A stretch of 64,000 nucleotides of DNA. Source: Rhizobium sp. NXC14 (GTDB lineage: Bacteria; Pseudomonadota; Alphaproteobacteria; Rhizobiales; Rhizobiaceae). Both the position numbers and the translations under genes were made by a program. Under the pieces are notes generated by a model. It saw only the letters and a program-made list of their open reading frames with translations. It had not been told where the DNA came from and made no database searches. The DNA is taken from NCBI RefSeq assembly GCF_002117485.1, contig NZ_CP021030.1, positions 4,194,001 to 4,258,000 of the forward strand. Direction: 5' to 3'. The number at the start of each line of letters is the position of its first letter. The first letter of the stretch is position 1. This document shows, piece by piece, positions 49,936 to 59,818 of the stretch.

Positions 49936-50097
49936 GTGACACTATTTTACGACCATGTCAACTGGTGCTATTGACCGTTCGCGGAGGGTATCGGCAAGAC
50001 CCGCACGCAGGCGACGGCGCGTGAACAGCGAATCGCAATCCGGTCAGCTTGAACGCCTCGACAGGTCGTGCCGCGCTTGCCGCGCATCCAACAAAAA

Positions 50098-50123
50098 AGC
50101 CCGCGCGGCAATGCCGGCGGGCT
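50098..50123 (-). terminator. Rho-independent terminator after argG
   Basis: A GC-rich hairpin (AGCCCGC...GCGGGCT, with an imperfect inner stem) followed on the minus strand by a run of T. It lies 29 nt beyond the argG stop. Confidence 0.85.
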
Positions 50124-50151
50124 GATGTCCGTCCGAAGACGAATTTCGCGA

Positions 50152-51375
50152 TTACGTCGCGAGATTGCGCTTGCCGAGCGTGCGCAGGCGCAGCGCGTTG
50201 AGCTTGATGAAGCCGGCTGCATCCTTCTGGTCGTAAGCGCCCTGGTCGTCCTCGAAAGTGACGAGCTTATCGGAATAGAGCGACTTTTCGCTCTCGCGGC
50301 CGATGACCATGACATTGCCCTTGTAGAGTTTCAGCGTCACTTCGCCTTCAACATGCTCCTGGCTCTTGTCGATCAGCGCCTGCAGCATCTCGCGCTCCGG
50401 CGAGAACCAGAAGCCGTAATAGATCAGCTCGGCGTAACGCGGCATGATCTCGTCCTTGAGATGGGCGGCGCCGCGGTCGAGCGTGATCGATTCGATGGCG
50501 CGGTGCGCCGAGAGCAGGATGGTGCCGCCGGGCGTTTCGTAGACGCCGCGGGACTTCATGCCGACGAAACGGTTCTCGACGAGATCGAGACGGCCGATGC
50601 CGTTGTCGCGGCCATAGGTGTTGAGAGTGGCCAGCAGCGTCGCCGGCGACATCTCGACACCATTGATCGAGACGGCATCGCCCTTGCGGAAGCCGACCTT
50701 GATTGTCGTCGCCTTGTCGGGAGCGGCCTCCGGAGAGATCGTGCGCATATGCACATATTCCGGCGCCTCCTGAGCAGGGTCTTCCAGAACCTTGCCCTCG
50801 GAAGAGGAATGCAGCAGGTTGGCGTCGACGGAGAAGGGAGCCTCGCCCTTCTTGTCCTTTGCAACCGGGATCTGATGCTTCTCTGCGAATTCGAGCAGGT
50901 CGGTGCGGCTCTTGAAGGACCAATCGCGCCACGGCGCAATGATCTTGATGTTAGGGTTCAGGGCATAGGCGGAGAGCTCGAAACGAACCTGGTCGTTGCC
51001 CTTGCCGGTCGCGCCGTGGGCGATCGCATCCGCGCCGGTCTTGCGGGCGATATCGATCAGATGCTTTGAGATCAGCGGACGGGCGATCGAGGTGCCGAGC
51101 AGGTAGACGCCCTCGTAGACAGCATTGGCGCGGAACATCGGAAAGACGAAGTCGCGCACGAATTCCTCGCGGACGTCCTCGATATAGATCTCCTTGATGC
51201 CGAGCATTTCGGCCTTCTTGCGCGCCGGCTCCAGCTCCTCGCCCTGGCCGAGATCGGCGGTGAAGGTGACGACTTCGGCGCCGAGTTCCGTCTGCAGCCA
51301 CTTCAGGATGATCGAGGTGTCGAGGCCGCCGGAATAGGCGAGCACGACTTTCTTCACGTCTTTGTATGATGCCAT
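50152..51375 (-). CDS. argG: Argininosuccinate synthase
   Basis: A 407-residue ATP-dependent ligase joining citrulline and aspartate. The PP-loop is AYSGGLDTS (13-21), and the conserved [13 protein letters not shown] block and the C-terminal [17 protein letters not shown] are present. The start is the ATG of [17 protein letters not shown]; the frame continues upstream without family sequence. The length matches rhizobial ArgG. It is monocistronic with its own terminator. Confidence 0.98.
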   Translation of the reverse strand: MASYKDVKKVVLAYSGGLDTSIILKWLQTELGAEVVTFTADLGQGEELEPARKKAEMLGIKEIYIEDVREEFVRDFVFPMFRANAVYEGVYLLGTSIARPLISKHLIDIARKTGADAIAHGATGKGNDQVRFELSAYALNPNIKIIAPWRDWSFKSRTDLLEFAEKHQIPVAKDKKGEAPFSVDANLLHSSSEGKVLEDPAQEAPEYVHMRTISPEAAPDKATTIKVGFRKGDAVSINGVEMSPATLLATLNTYGRDNGIGRLDLVENRFVGMKSRGVYETPGGTILLSAHRAIESITLDRGAAHLKDEIMPRYAELIYYGFWFSPEREMLQALIDKSQEHVEGEVTLKLYKGNVMVIGRESEKSLYSDKLVTFEDDQGAYDQKDAAGFIKLNALRLRTLGKRNLAT

Positions 51376-51553
51376 GATGATGAGGTCCGTTGCATAAAGG
51401 CCGGCGAAAACCCGGTGTCGCGGCACTTTTAGCGAGATTGGCGCGTGACGCAAGGGCAAGTGCGATGGCTGAGGCGCCGATAGCGTTTGACAGTGCGCAA
51501 GCGGCACCCATATTCGGCTGCGTGCGAACAATGCTCGAGGAGGGGCTGTCCCC

Positions 51554-52405
51554 GTGACGAATATTCAAGATATTTTCAAGAAGTCCAATGTTGCCGTCAT
51601 CACCGGCGGCGCTTCCGGCATCGGACTTGCGGCGGCGAAGTATTTCGCCGGATGCGGCATGAGCGTCGTCATCGCCGATCTCGGCGGTGATCGGCTGGCC
51701 AACGCCGCCGAGGAGCTAAAGGCCATTGCCGGCGAAGAGGATGTGATGGCAGTTGAGACCGACGTCGCCAGCCGCGACTCCCTGGAGGCGCTCGAACGCG
51801 CCGTGCTCCAGCGTTTCGGCCGTGTGCACGTGCTGATGAACAACGCCGGGATCGGCCCGGAAACTTCGATCTTCAGTGCACAGGCGAATTGGGACCATAT
51901 CTTCGCCGTGAACCTGATGGGCGTCGTCAACGGGACGCGCGTCTTCGGGCCGAAGATGCTGTCCCACGGCGAACCCGGGCTGATCATCAATACCGGCTCC
52001 AAGCAGGGCATCACCACGCCGCCGGGCAACCCCGCCTACAACATCTCCAAGGCTGGCGTGAAAGTCTTTACCGAGGCGCTCGAACACGAACTGCGCAACA
52101 CCGCGGGTTCAAAGATCTCGGCGCATCTGCTGATCCCCGGCTTCGTCTTCACCGGCCTCACCAAGGGCGACCGGGCGGAAAAGCCAGCCGGCGCCTGGAC
52201 ACCGGAACAGACGGTCGATTTCATGGTCGAAAGCCTGGAACGCGGCGATTTCTATATCCTCTGCCCCGACAACGACGTGACCCGCGCGGTCGATGAACGC
52301 CGCATGACCTGGGCCGCCGGCGATATCATCGAGAACCGCCCGCCGCTGTCGCGCTGGCACAAGGATTACGCCGACAAGTTCAAGGCCTTCCTCGAAGAGA
52401 AGTAA
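51554..52405 (+). CDS. SDR family NAD(P)-dependent oxidoreductase
   Basis: A 283-residue short-chain dehydrogenase. The coenzyme loop is TGGASGIG (about 17-24), NNAG is present ([10 protein letters not shown]), and the catalytic set is INTGSKQG and YNISK. It starts at a GTG with GAGGAGGGG about 8 nt upstream. The substrate is unknown. It is divergent from argG across about 178 bp, and the next gene on the same strand is a LysE exporter 184 bp on. Confidence 0.9.
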   Translation: MTNIQDIFKKSNVAVITGGASGIGLAAAKYFAGCGMSVVIADLGGDRLANAAEELKAIAGEEDVMAVETDVASRDSLEALERAVLQRFGRVHVLMNNAGIGPETSIFSAQANWDHIFAVNLMGVVNGTRVFGPKMLSHGEPGLIINTGSKQGITTPPGNPAYNISKAGVKVFTEALEHELRNTAGSKISAHLLIPGFVFTGLTKGDRAEKPAGAWTPEQTVDFMVESLERGDFYILCPDNDVTRAVDERRMTWAAGDIIENRPPLSRWHKDYADKFKAFLEEK

Positions 52406-52589
52406 TCGGTGCCACTGCATTTCACCCGGAAGCGTGCAGCGGTCCCGGGATAACGACATGCACAAAACAAACAGCGAATGCGCGCCGCATGAATCAAGTT
52501 TAGTGCGACGCGCATGAGAAGGTTTGATTGGTAATTTTCTGAAGGCTGGATAAGTAGTCACCTTGACTGTCCAGCTTTCCGAGCGTGCC

Positions 52590-53231
52590 ATGGATTTCCT
52601 GCCGAACCTGCCGACCCTTCTCGCCTTTGCCGCCGCGACGCTGCTGCTGGCGGCGACCCCAGGTCCCGATATGACGCTGTCGATCAGCCGTTCACTCGCC
52701 CAGGGCAAGAAGGCGGCCCTTTTCGTCGTCGTCGGCACCAGCCTCGGCATCGTCGTCCACACCATGCTGGTCGCCTTCGGCATTTCGGCGCTGATCACCG
52801 CTTCGCCGACCGCTTTCCTGATCCTGAAGACCGGCGGCGCCGGCTATCTGCTCTGGCTCGCAGTGCAGGCGATCCGCTTCGGCTCGAAGCTGACGGTCGC
52901 CAAGGTCGAGACGCAGAAGGGCACCGCGCTTGCCAACGTCTCATCCGGCTTCTGGGTCAATCTCCTGAACCCCAAAGTCATCATCTTCTTCATGACCTTC
53001 CTGCCGCAATTCGTCAGCGCCGGCGATCCCGCCGTCACGCAGAAGCTGCTGTTTCTCGGCTTTTGTTTCATCCTGATCGGCATGCCCGTCAATGCCGCTG
53101 TCGTCTTTGCCGCCGACTGGCTGGCGTCCTGGCTGCAGAACAACAAGAAGGTTCTGCGCGGCATGGATTACACCTTCGCCGGCGTCTTCTCGATCTTCGC
53201 CGCCAAAATCCTGCTCACCCAGGCTCGATAG
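52590..53231 (+). CDS. LysE family translocator
   Basis: A 213-residue exporter with six helices. The family hallmarks are the opening AATLLLAATPGPDMTLSISR, the GTSLGIVVHTML loop and FWVNLLNPKVIIFFMTFLPQF (the NPK block). The start is the ATG of MDFLPNLPTLLAF; a TTG nine codons earlier is possible. It belongs to the RhtB/threonine-efflux branch by shape; the substrate is not known. It is convergent with the ABC operon. Confidence 0.93.
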   Translation: MDFLPNLPTLLAFAAATLLLAATPGPDMTLSISRSLAQGKKAALFVVVGTSLGIVVHTMLVAFGISALITASPTAFLILKTGGAGYLLWLAVQAIRFGSKLTVAKVETQKGTALANVSSGFWVNLLNPKVIIFFMTFLPQFVSAGDPAVTQKLLFLGFCFILIGMPVNAAVVFAADWLASWLQNNKKVLRGMDYTFAGVFSIFAAKILLTQAR

Positions 53232-53247
53232 GTCGCGGTCGGCTTTG

Positions 53248-53305
53248 CCGATCCGCACGCTGACAGCTCAGCCGATCAGCACGCTGTTGGTTCAGCCAAT
53301 CAGCA
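53248..53305. repeat. 24-bp imperfect tandem repeat
   Basis: Two full units of 24 bp (CCGATC-GCACGCTG...TTCAG type) and a partial third lie in the gap between the LysE gene and the ABC ATPase gene; the last copy runs into the final codons of the ATPase gene. The units differ at several bases. It may be a slippage product or a weak structured terminator. Confidence 0.6.
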
Positions 53306-54086
53306 AAGCATCGTCATCGAGCGTCTGGCCGCGCATCTTGCGGAACATGGCGATCAGATCTTCGACCTGTAGGTCCTTCCTGCTGTCGCCCGCCACGTCG
53401 AGAACGATCTCGCCACCATGGAGCATGATCGTGCGGTGGCCGTAATCAAGCGCCTGGCGCATGGAGTGCGTGACCATCATCGTCGTCAGCTTGCGCTCGG
53501 CAACGATCTTCTGCGTGAGGTTCATCACGAACTCGGCCATGCCGGGATCGAGGGCCGCCGTATGTTCGTCGAGCAGCAGCACTTCGGAGCCGGCAAGTGT
53601 CGCCATGACGAGCGACACCGCCTGCCGCTGCCCGCCCGAGAGCAGATCCATGCGATCCTTCAGCCGGTTCTCCAGCCCGAGATTGAGCTCGGCGATCCGC
53701 TCCTTGAAATAGTCCCGACGTTTGCCGCCAAGCGCCGGCACAAGCCCGCGCTTTTCGCCGCGCCGGGCAGCCAGAGCAAGATTTTCTTCGATCGACAACG
53801 AGCCGCAGCTGCCCGTCAGCGGATCCTGGAAGACGCGTGCCACCAGGCCGGCGCGCGCCGCCGTCGATTTGCGCGTCACATCGCTCTTTCCGATCAGCAC
53901 CTGTCCTTCGCTCGGGATGACATCGCCGGCGAGCACGCCGAGCAGCGTCGATTTGCCGGCACCGTTGGAGCCGATGACGGTGACGAAGGAGCCTTGCTCG
54001 ATGGTCAGGCTGACGCCATTCAGCGCCTGCTTCTGCAGCGGCGTGCCGCGTCCGAAAACGACCTTGATGTCTTTGACGCTGATCAC
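53292..54086 (-). CDS. ABC transporter ATP-binding protein (PF04392-type importer)
   Basis: A 264-residue ATPase. Walker A is GSNGAGKST (39-47), the signature is LSGGQRQAVSL and Walker B is LLLDEHTAALD, where H replaces the usual P. It couples ATP hydrolysis to import through the permease, whose stop overlaps its start by 4 nt (ATGA). The system is of the kind found for tryptophan/tyrosine-like aromatic compounds (TrpXYZ), but the substrate here cannot be read from the sequence. Confidence 0.92.
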   Translation of the reverse strand: MISVKDIKVVFGRGTPLQKQALNGVSLTIEQGSFVTVIGSNGAGKSTLLGVLAGDVIPSEGQVLIGKSDVTRKSTAARAGLVARVFQDPLTGSCGSLSIEENLALAARRGEKRGLVPALGGKRRDYFKERIAELNLGLENRLKDRMDLLSGGQRQAVSLVMATLAGSEVLLLDEHTAALDPGMAEFVMNLTQKIVAERKLTTMMVTHSMRQALDYGHRTIMLHGGEIVLDVAGDSRKDLQVEDLIAMFRKMRGQTLDDDALLIG

Positions 54087-54961
54087 GACACGGCACCTCG
54101 GCGAAGACGGGGAAGAATGAGCGCGAAGGTCACGAGCACCGCCGTCACGAAATTGAGGTCGGAGGCCTGCAGGCCGATCACGTCGCTCGACAGCGCCAGC
54201 TGGATCGCGATGCGATAGAGGATCGAGCCGAGCACGCAGCCGACAAGCGCGATCAGCAGACCGCGGCGTCCGAGCAGCGTCTCGCCGATGATGACCGCCG
54301 CGAGCCCGACGACGATCGTGCCGACGCCCGAAGTGACGTCGGCAAAGCCGTTGGTCTGGGCAAACAAAGCGCCGCCGAACGCCACCAGCGCGTTCGAAAT
54401 CGCCATGCCGAGATAGATTTGCCGGCTGGTGTCTACGCCCTGGGCGCGGGCCATGCGCGCATTGGCGCCGGTCGCGCGCATCGCAAGCCCGGCATCGCTT
54501 TCGAGGAAGCGCCAGACAAGGATCAGCGCGACGATCACCAGAACGCCGACAAAGAGCGGTCGCACGTAGAAATCGCGCAGGCCATGACCGAAGAAGGAGC
54601 TGATCATCGTATCGGCATTGATGAGAGCGACGTTGGGTCTTCCCATCACCCGCAGATTGACGGAAAAGAGGGCGATCATCGTCAGGATCGAGGCGAGCAG
54701 GTTAAGGATCTTGAAGCGCACGTTGAGCAGCGCCGTCACCATGCCGGCCGCCGCGCCCGCCGCCATCGCAATCAGCGCCGCGAGCCAGGCATTGGCGCCG
54801 GCAATAATCAGCACCGCGGTCACCGCCGCACCGAGCGGAAAGGAACCATCCACCGTCAGGTCCGGGAAGTCGAGGACGCGGAAGGCGAGATAGACGCCGA
54901 GGGCGACGAAGGAATAGACCAGGCCGAGCTCGACGGCCCCCCAGAATGCGATTTGGCTCAA
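54083..54961 (-). CDS. ABC transporter permease
   Basis: A 292-residue branched-chain-type (BPD_transp_2) permease with about eight to nine helices. FPDLTVDGSFPLGAAV near the N-terminus and MRATGANARMARAQGVD in a cytoplasmic loop (an EAA-like coupling segment) are diagnostic. It forms the membrane channel for the substrate-binding protein and ATPase either side. It begins 121 nt after the binding-protein gene, and a stable hairpin lies in that gap. Confidence 0.93.
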   Translation of the reverse strand: MSQIAFWGAVELGLVYSFVALGVYLAFRVLDFPDLTVDGSFPLGAAVTAVLIIAGANAWLAALIAMAAGAAAGMVTALLNVRFKILNLLASILTMIALFSVNLRVMGRPNVALINADTMISSFFGHGLRDFYVRPLFVGVLVIVALILVWRFLESDAGLAMRATGANARMARAQGVDTSRQIYLGMAISNALVAFGGALFAQTNGFADVTSGVGTIVVGLAAVIIGETLLGRRGLLIALVGCVLGSILYRIAIQLALSSDVIGLQASDLNFVTAVLVTFALILPRLRRGAVS

Positions 54962-55019
54962 GGCTTTCAGCCCCTTTTGTTTCCGTTCCGCCCGTCGCGA
55001 AACCGCAGCCTTTTAATAC

Positions 55020-55053
55020 TTCAGCCGCCCCCACGCAAACGGGAGCGGCTGAA
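55020..55053 (-). other. Intra-operon hairpin between binding protein and permease genes
   Basis: TTCAGCCGC and GCGGCTGAA form a perfect 9-bp stem around a 16-nt loop, with no T-run after it. In ABC operons such a hairpin after the binding-protein gene commonly stabilises the upstream mRNA or partially attenuates, giving more binding protein than channel. That function is inference. Confidence 0.55.
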
Positions 55054-55082
55054 TGTGAATGGGTCGATGCAGCGATGAGCGG

Positions 55083-56036
55083 TTATTCGATGACCTTGTT
55101 GGCGCGCGAAAGCACGCTCTCGGGCAGGGTGACGCCCATCTTCTGGGCCGCCGCCTTGTTGACGACCAGATCGCTGCCGGCGGCAGTCTTGACTGCGATA
55201 TCGCCGGGGTTTTCGCCCTTCAGCACCCGCACGACGATTTCGCCCGTCTGCTTGCCGACATCGTAATAGTTGAAGCCGAGGGCGGCGATCGAGCCGCGCG
55301 ATACTGAATCCGTGTCGGCGGTGAAGAGCGGCAGCTTGCTTTCTTCGGCAACCGCAACGGCGCCTTCGAGCGCGGAGATGATCGTGTTGTCCGTCGGAAC
55401 GTAGATGGCGTCGGCGCGGCCGACGAGGGCGCGCGCCGCACCCTGAACCTCGGCAGACTTGGTGGCAGCCGATTCCACGACCGTCAGGCCGGCCTTTTCG
55501 GCCTCGGCCTTCAAGACGGCGAGCAGCGAAACCGAGTTCGCCTCACCTGAGTTGTAGAGGTAGCCGATGGTTTTGACCTTCGGCACGATTTCCTTGATCA
55601 GCGCCAGGTGCTCGGCGACCGGCGACATATCGGAAAGGCCGGTCACATTGCCGCCGGGCTTGTTCATGTTCTTGACGAGCTGGGCGCCGAGCGGATCGGA
55701 GACGGCGGTGAAGACGACCGGAATGTCACGCGTCGAGGAAACGACCGCCTGGGCCGAGGGCGTGGAGATCGGCACGATGACGTTGGGCTCGTCGCCGGCG
55801 AATTGGCGGGCGATCTGGGCAGCGGTGGCCGGATTGCCCTGCGCCGATTCGAACAAGAATTTCAGGTTCTCGCCTTCCTTGTAGCCGGCGGCCGTCAGCA
55901 CGTCGAGAACGCCCTTGCGCGCGGCATCCAGCGCCGGGTGCTCGACGATCGCGGTGACGGCGACGGTCACGTTGTCGGCCTTTGCGGGCAGGGAAAGGGC
56001 CAAAGTGGCGGCAAGAGCGAGCAGAATCGGGCGCAT
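55083..56036 (-). CDS. ABC transporter substrate-binding protein (PF04392 family)
   Basis: A 317-residue periplasmic protein. The start is the ATG of MRPILLALAATLALSLPAKA, which is a clean signal peptide cleaved before DNVTVAVTAI. The two-lobe fold of the ABC_sub_bind family is indicated by IVEHPALDAARKGVLDVL, VPISTPSAQAVVSSTR and YVPTDNTIISALEGAV. The family includes TrpX-like binding proteins for aromatic amino acids; the ligand here is not established. Confidence 0.92.
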   Translation of the reverse strand: MRPILLALAATLALSLPAKADNVTVAVTAIVEHPALDAARKGVLDVLTAAGYKEGENLKFLFESAQGNPATAAQIARQFAGDEPNVIVPISTPSAQAVVSSTRDIPVVFTAVSDPLGAQLVKNMNKPGGNVTGLSDMSPVAEHLALIKEIVPKVKTIGYLYNSGEANSVSLLAVLKAEAEKAGLTVVESAATKSAEVQGAARALVGRADAIYVPTDNTIISALEGAVAVAEESKLPLFTADTDSVSRGSIAALGFNYYDVGKQTGEIVVRVLKGENPGDIAVKTAAGSDLVVNKAAAQKMGVTLPESVLSRANKVIE

Positions 56037-56129
56037 GGGTGTCCTCCTGAATGATTTTGGCGGCACTATTAGGAAAGGCGCATGCTTAAATCAATGCAGG
56101 AGAATTGTAGCGAGGATCAAACTTGCTGA

Positions 56130-57359
56130 TCAGTCGTCGGCGCCGTGATTGGCGATCATCATCGCCTCGAAGGCCAGGCGCTCGGTCTTGCGCATGCGTT
56201 CGGATTCCGACTTCAGCTGGCCGCAGGCGGCAAGAATGTCGCGGCCGCGCGGCGTGCGGATCGGCGAAGCGTAACCCGCCGAATTGATGAAATCGGCGAA
56301 TTTCTCGATCTGCTCCCAATCCGAACACTGATAATTGGTACCGGGCCAGGGATTGAACGGAATGAGGTTGATCTTCGCCGGCACGCCCTTCAGGAGCTTG
56401 ATCAAACCCTTCGCGTCTTCGAGGCTGTCGTTGACATCCTTCAGCATCACATATTCGAAGGTGATGCGCCGCGCATTGGAAAGGCCCGGATAGGCCTTGC
56501 AGGCGTCGATCAGCTCCTTCAGCGGATATTTCTTGTTGATCGGCACGAGGATGTCGCGCAGGTCATCGCGCACCGCATGCAGCGAGATCGCCAGCATGAC
56601 GCCGATCTCCTCGCCGGTGCGGAAGATCTCCGGCACGACGCCGGAGGTGGAAAGCGTCACGCGGCGCTTGGACAGCGACAGGCCGTCGCCATCCGTGGCG
56701 ATCAGCAGCGCCTGCTTGACGCTGTCGAAATTATAGAGCGGCTCGCCCATGCCCATCATCACGATATTGCTGACCTTGCGGCCCTCGGCAGGCACGATCG
56801 TGCCCTGCGGCGCTTCACGATCCGGAAAGTCGCCGAGCCGGTCGCGAGCGAGCAGCAACTGCGACAGAATTTCCTCCGCCGTCAGGTTGCGCACCAGGCG
56901 CTGTGTCCCGGTATGACAGAAGGAACAGGTCAGCGTGCAGCCGACCTGGCTTGAGATGCAGAGCGTGCCGCGGCCCTCTTCCGGAATGTAGACGGCCTCG
57001 ATCTCGACCGGGCGTCCTGCGCCTCGCGCGGGAAAACGCAGCAGCCATTTGCGCGTGCCGTCGTTCGAGACCTGCTCCTCGACGATTTCCGGACGCGCGA
57101 TGGTGAAATGCGTCTTCAGCATTTCACGCATATCCTTGGCGACATTGGTCATATGGTCGAAATCAGAGACGCCGCGCACATAGATCCAGTTCCAAAGCTG
57201 CGAGACGCGCATCTTGATCTGCTTTTCGGGTACTCCCTTTTCCCGGAGCGCTGCCGCCATTTCCTCGCGGGAGAGCCCGATCAACGACGGCTTCTCGGCG
57301 CCGGAAGGCGGGCGCGCGGCCTGAGGTTTGTTGACGACGATCGCATCCATGACGGACAT
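56130..57359 (-). CDS. rlmN: Dual-specificity 23S rRNA/tRNA methyltransferase RlmN
   Basis: A 409-residue radical-SAM enzyme that methylates C2 of A2503 in 23S rRNA and A37 in some tRNAs. The cluster motif is [11 protein letters not shown] (CxxxCxxC), the methyl-carrying cysteine is in DILAACGQL near the C-terminus, and the N-terminal HhH-like domain precedes. The start may be the ATG at 57359 or the one at 57350. Length is typical. It is separated from the IalB-like gene upstream by a hairpin. Confidence 0.97.
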   Translation of the reverse strand: MSVMDAIVVNKPQAARPPSGAEKPSLIGLSREEMAAALREKGVPEKQIKMRVSQLWNWIYVRGVSDFDHMTNVAKDMREMLKTHFTIARPEIVEEQVSNDGTRKWLLRFPARGAGRPVEIEAVYIPEEGRGTLCISSQVGCTLTCSFCHTGTQRLVRNLTAEEILSQLLLARDRLGDFPDREAPQGTIVPAEGRKVSNIVMMGMGEPLYNFDSVKQALLIATDGDGLSLSKRRVTLSTSGVVPEIFRTGEEIGVMLAISLHAVRDDLRDILVPINKKYPLKELIDACKAYPGLSNARRITFEYVMLKDVNDSLEDAKGLIKLLKGVPAKINLIPFNPWPGTNYQCSDWEQIEKFADFINSAGYASPIRTPRGRDILAACGQLKSESERMRKTERLAFEAMMIANHGADD

Positions 57360-57556
57360 AGGCTTCTGACCCCGAATTCAAACACGTAACCGTTCCGCAA
57401 GCCGCTGACTTCACGGTGTGATCCGGAAGACTTGCGGGCGCATGACGGCACATTGGCAGAAATTGATCGCAGACGGCGACTGATATCGCGAACTGTCCGC
57501 TGTTTACGCGGCCTTTAGCATCATTTTGGCTGCGCGTCACTATAGATGGAAATAAC

Positions 57557-57581
57557 AAAGGCCGGCGCAAGGCCGGCCTTT
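57557..57581. terminator. Hairpin terminator downstream of the IalB-like gene
   Basis: AAAGGCCGGC and GCCGGCCTTT form a perfect 10-bp stem with a 5-nt loop, 25 nt beyond the IalB-like stop in the minus direction. The T-tract is weak on the minus strand and is TTTT on the plus strand, so it may act in either direction. Confidence 0.75.
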
Positions 57582-57605
57582 TGAACTCTCTCAGCAAAAA
57601 GCCGC

Positions 57606-58127
57606 TTACTTGCAGCTTTCGATCTGCTTGAGCGCTGCCGAGATGCCCGAGAGCGAATAGCTGTAGGACGTGCCGGTGCCTTTGCGTGAAACCGCATTCA
57701 CGGTCATCGAATGGCCGGTCTTCATCGCCGCGACGAGGGCCGGCTCCTGGGCAGCATTCTCGACCCAGCCGGCCTTGTCCTTGGTGAACATGACGAAGGT
57801 CTTGTTGTCGATGACGACGTTGATCTTCGAATTTTCCTTCACCGTATAGCCCATCATCGCCTGCGGCTCATAGGAGATGTTCTGGCCCGGACGCTGCGAA
57901 ACGATGAAGAAATTGTCGCCGTGGTCGACGCTTGCCGGCTGCTTTGCCGTCGGGACCGACAGGACGTAGCACACGGTGCTGTTGCCCGACTTGTAGGAAT
58001 AAGCCCCCCAGGCCTGGAACTGCTGAATGCGGGTCGGCGCGGCGGCGGTCGCGGCCTGCTGCGCTGCCGCCACTCCGGCCATTGTCATGGTGAGGGCGAG
58101 GGCGGATACGATACTTCTTACAAACAT
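57606..58127 (-). CDS. Invasion-associated locus B (IalB) family periplasmic protein
   Basis: A 173-residue protein. The start is the ATG of MFVRSIVSALALTMTMAGVA, with AGGAATCC before it. The signal peptide is cleaved near residue 22 (VAAAQQ). The mature part has the IalB features AYSYKSGNSTVCYVLSVP, GDNFFIVSQRP and the C-terminal cysteine (IESCK), which can pair with the internal one. IalB proteins help outer-membrane or stress functions in alphaproteobacteria; in Bartonella they aid invasion, which is not implied here. Confidence 0.92.
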   Translation of the reverse strand: MFVRSIVSALALTMTMAGVAAAQQAATAAAPTRIQQFQAWGAYSYKSGNSTVCYVLSVPTAKQPASVDHGDNFFIVSQRPGQNISYEPQAMMGYTVKENSKINVVIDNKTFVMFTKDKAGWVENAAQEPALVAAMKTGHSMTVNAVSRKGTGTSYSYSLSGISAALKQIESCK

Positions 58128-58463
58128 GGATTCCTGCCGGTTCTTGCGATTCAAGGCCCGAAGCGATCATAGCGGGCGCCGCATAATCACGATCTGCTTT
58201 ATTTTGACTTAATTCAGGTTACCAAATGGTCAACAATAGCTGCGATTTGTATGTGCCTGTGTCATTTCAGCTCGACTACCACTTTTGCCCCTTGCCGAAA
58301 TCGGCTGCGATGCCGGTGCGCCGATGGGCACGGCTGGCCGTTCGGCTGAACTTAAGACACAAAGATTCAGGCAAGAGTTTGACCTTTCAAAAATCCGCTG
58401 TACCTCATTAAGACTTTGGAAATCCGGGACGAAATTTTTGTCCTAGGGGGCCGGTGAGACGAG
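58128..58463. other. 336-bp region without a gene
   Basis: I see no credible ORF; short frames here lack any family character. It separates the IalB-like gene (minus) from the broken sigma factor gene (plus) and should hold both promoters. GGACGAAATTTTTGTCCTAGG, which precedes the sigma remnant, contains a GGAC/GTCC inverted pair, but I cannot define a promoter. Confidence 0.55.
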
Positions 58464-59004
58464 ATGGGTGCCTCGGAAAGACAGCGTTTCGCTGCCCTCG
58501 CAAAGGCCGTGGCAGACGATCGCGACCAGCAGGCCTTTCCATCTTGTTCGACTATTTCGCCCCGCGCCTGAAGACGTGGTTGACGCGCCAGAAGATGACC
58601 TCAGGCGACGCCGGAGAGCTGGTCCAGGAGATCATGGTCGTGCTCTGGCACAAGACCTGTCCCTACGATGCCACGCGATCTTCTCCGTCGACCTGGCTTT
58701 TTCGCATCGCCCGCAACCGCCGCATCGATCTGCGGCGCCGCACCAGCACCCGCACTTTCGACGAAACCGACCCGACCCTGCTGCCATCGGCCGAGACCGG
58801 CGCCGATGAAATCATCGCCAATGGCGATCGCGACGCCAAGCTACGCGCCGCTGTCGAACAACTGCCCGAAGAACAGCGCGACATGATGCGTGCAGCTTTC
58901 TTCCTCGGCGAATCGCATTCGGGCTGCCGCTCGGCACGCTGAAAACACGTATCCGGCTTGCATTTGGAAAGCTTCGCAAGATGCTGGAGCGGGAACTCGG
59001 CTGA
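58464..59004 (+). pseudogene. Frameshifted ECF sigma factor gene
   Basis: Three reading segments together spell an ECF (sigma-70 group 4) factor. The first reads MGASERQRFAALAKAVADDR then DQQAF; the second, in another frame, reads LFDYFAPRLKTWLTRQKMTS up to AAFFLGESHS with region 2 (QEIMVVLWHKT, WLFRIARNRRIDLRRR). The third, in a third frame, reads GLPLGTLKTRIRLAFGKLRK then MLERELG and a stop, which is the region 4 helix. The first join needs one missing base near 58536-58540; the second is a gap of 1+3k bases (about 19) at 58920/58921 removing about EIAEAT of region 4. No anti-sigma (ChrR-like) gene follows. The gene cannot make a full factor. Confidence 0.8.
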
Positions 59005-59019
59005 ACCGAGCCGCGGTCT

Positions 59020-59412
59020 TCAAATCGTTTTCATCGTTTCGGCGGGCCTGTCGGCAAGGACCCTGTCCGCCGCGTCGTAATGGCTCGGCCGGATATGACC
59101 GCGCACCATGGCGAAGGCGGCGGAAAGCACGGCGATGTCGTCAGAAAAGCCGATGACGGCGAAAATATCCGGAATCATGTCGACCGGCATGACGAAATAG
59201 GCCAGCGCTGCCAGCAGCACGCCGCGCACCTTGGTCGGCGTCTGCGGATCGAGCGCACAGTAGAAACCAGCAACGACGTCGCGCGAAAACGGAATCTGCC
59301 GGACAGCCCGGCGGAAGGTCGGCCAGAACTTCTGCCGTACGGTTTCCTCCCGCCGGTTCTGGGTGTCCTCGTCGCCCGGCAGCAGGATTTCCCCGAATTT
59401 GACCTCGTCCAT
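59020..59412 (-). CDS. YkvA/DUF1232 family membrane protein
   Basis: A 130-residue protein. The chosen start is MDEVKFGEILLPGDEDTQNR at 59412, with AAAGG upstream; two earlier ATGs are possible. The core block LLAALAYFVMPVDMIPDIFA then VIGFSDDIAVLS is the DUF1232/YkvA signature, with one or two membrane helices. Function is unknown. It is convergent with the sigma factor remnant. Confidence 0.9.
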   Translation of the reverse strand: MDEVKFGEILLPGDEDTQNRREETVRQKFWPTFRRAVRQIPFSRDVVAGFYCALDPQTPTKVRGVLLAALAYFVMPVDMIPDIFAVIGFSDDIAVLSAAFAMVRGHIRPSHYDAADRVLADRPAETMKTI

Positions 59413-59479
59413 CCCTGACATCCTTTCGTCCATGCGAACATATGGTGATGGCGCTTGGGCTTTCAATCAGCGCTCGTTT

Positions 59480-59785
59480 TCAAACGGCACCGCGTGCTGC
59501 CACCTTGTCCATCGCCCTGGCGAGCTTGAAATCCAGTTCCGTCAGCCCGCCGGCATCATGCGTGTTCAGCGTCACATCCACCCTGGAATAGACGTTGAAC
59601 CATTCGGGATGGTGGTTGAGTTTCTCGGCCGTAATCGCCGCCTGCGTCATAAAACCGAAGGCCTCGATGAAATTTGAAAACTTGAACGTTTTCGAGATCG
59701 AAGAGGCCGCATCGTTGAGCGCCCAGCCTGAAAGCTCGGCCATTCGTGCCTCGGCCGCGGCCCGTTCCAGTCTTTCCTGTTTCAT
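59480..59785 (-). CDS. phhB: Pterin-4a-carbinolamine dehydratase
   Basis: A 101-residue dehydratase that recycles the pterin cofactor of aromatic amino acid hydroxylases. The active-site histidines are in [12 protein letters not shown] and [12 protein letters not shown]. Length matches the family. No phhA is in the window; the enzyme may also serve other pterin or moonlighting roles. It is divergent from the phosphatase gene, with 33 bp between them. Confidence 0.95.
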   Translation of the reverse strand: MKQERLERAAAEARMAELSGWALNDAASSISKTFKFSNFIEAFGFMTQAAITAEKLNHHPEWFNVYSRVDVTLNTHDAGGLTELDFKLARAMDKVAARGAV

Positions 59786-59818
59786 GCCATGGTCCTCTCA
59801 TCTGTCAGCAGGTTACCG

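Noticed and set aside
58226..58411. 61-codon ORF between the IalB-like gene and the sigma remnant
   Set aside because: No ribosome site and no protein-like features; it is chance open frame.
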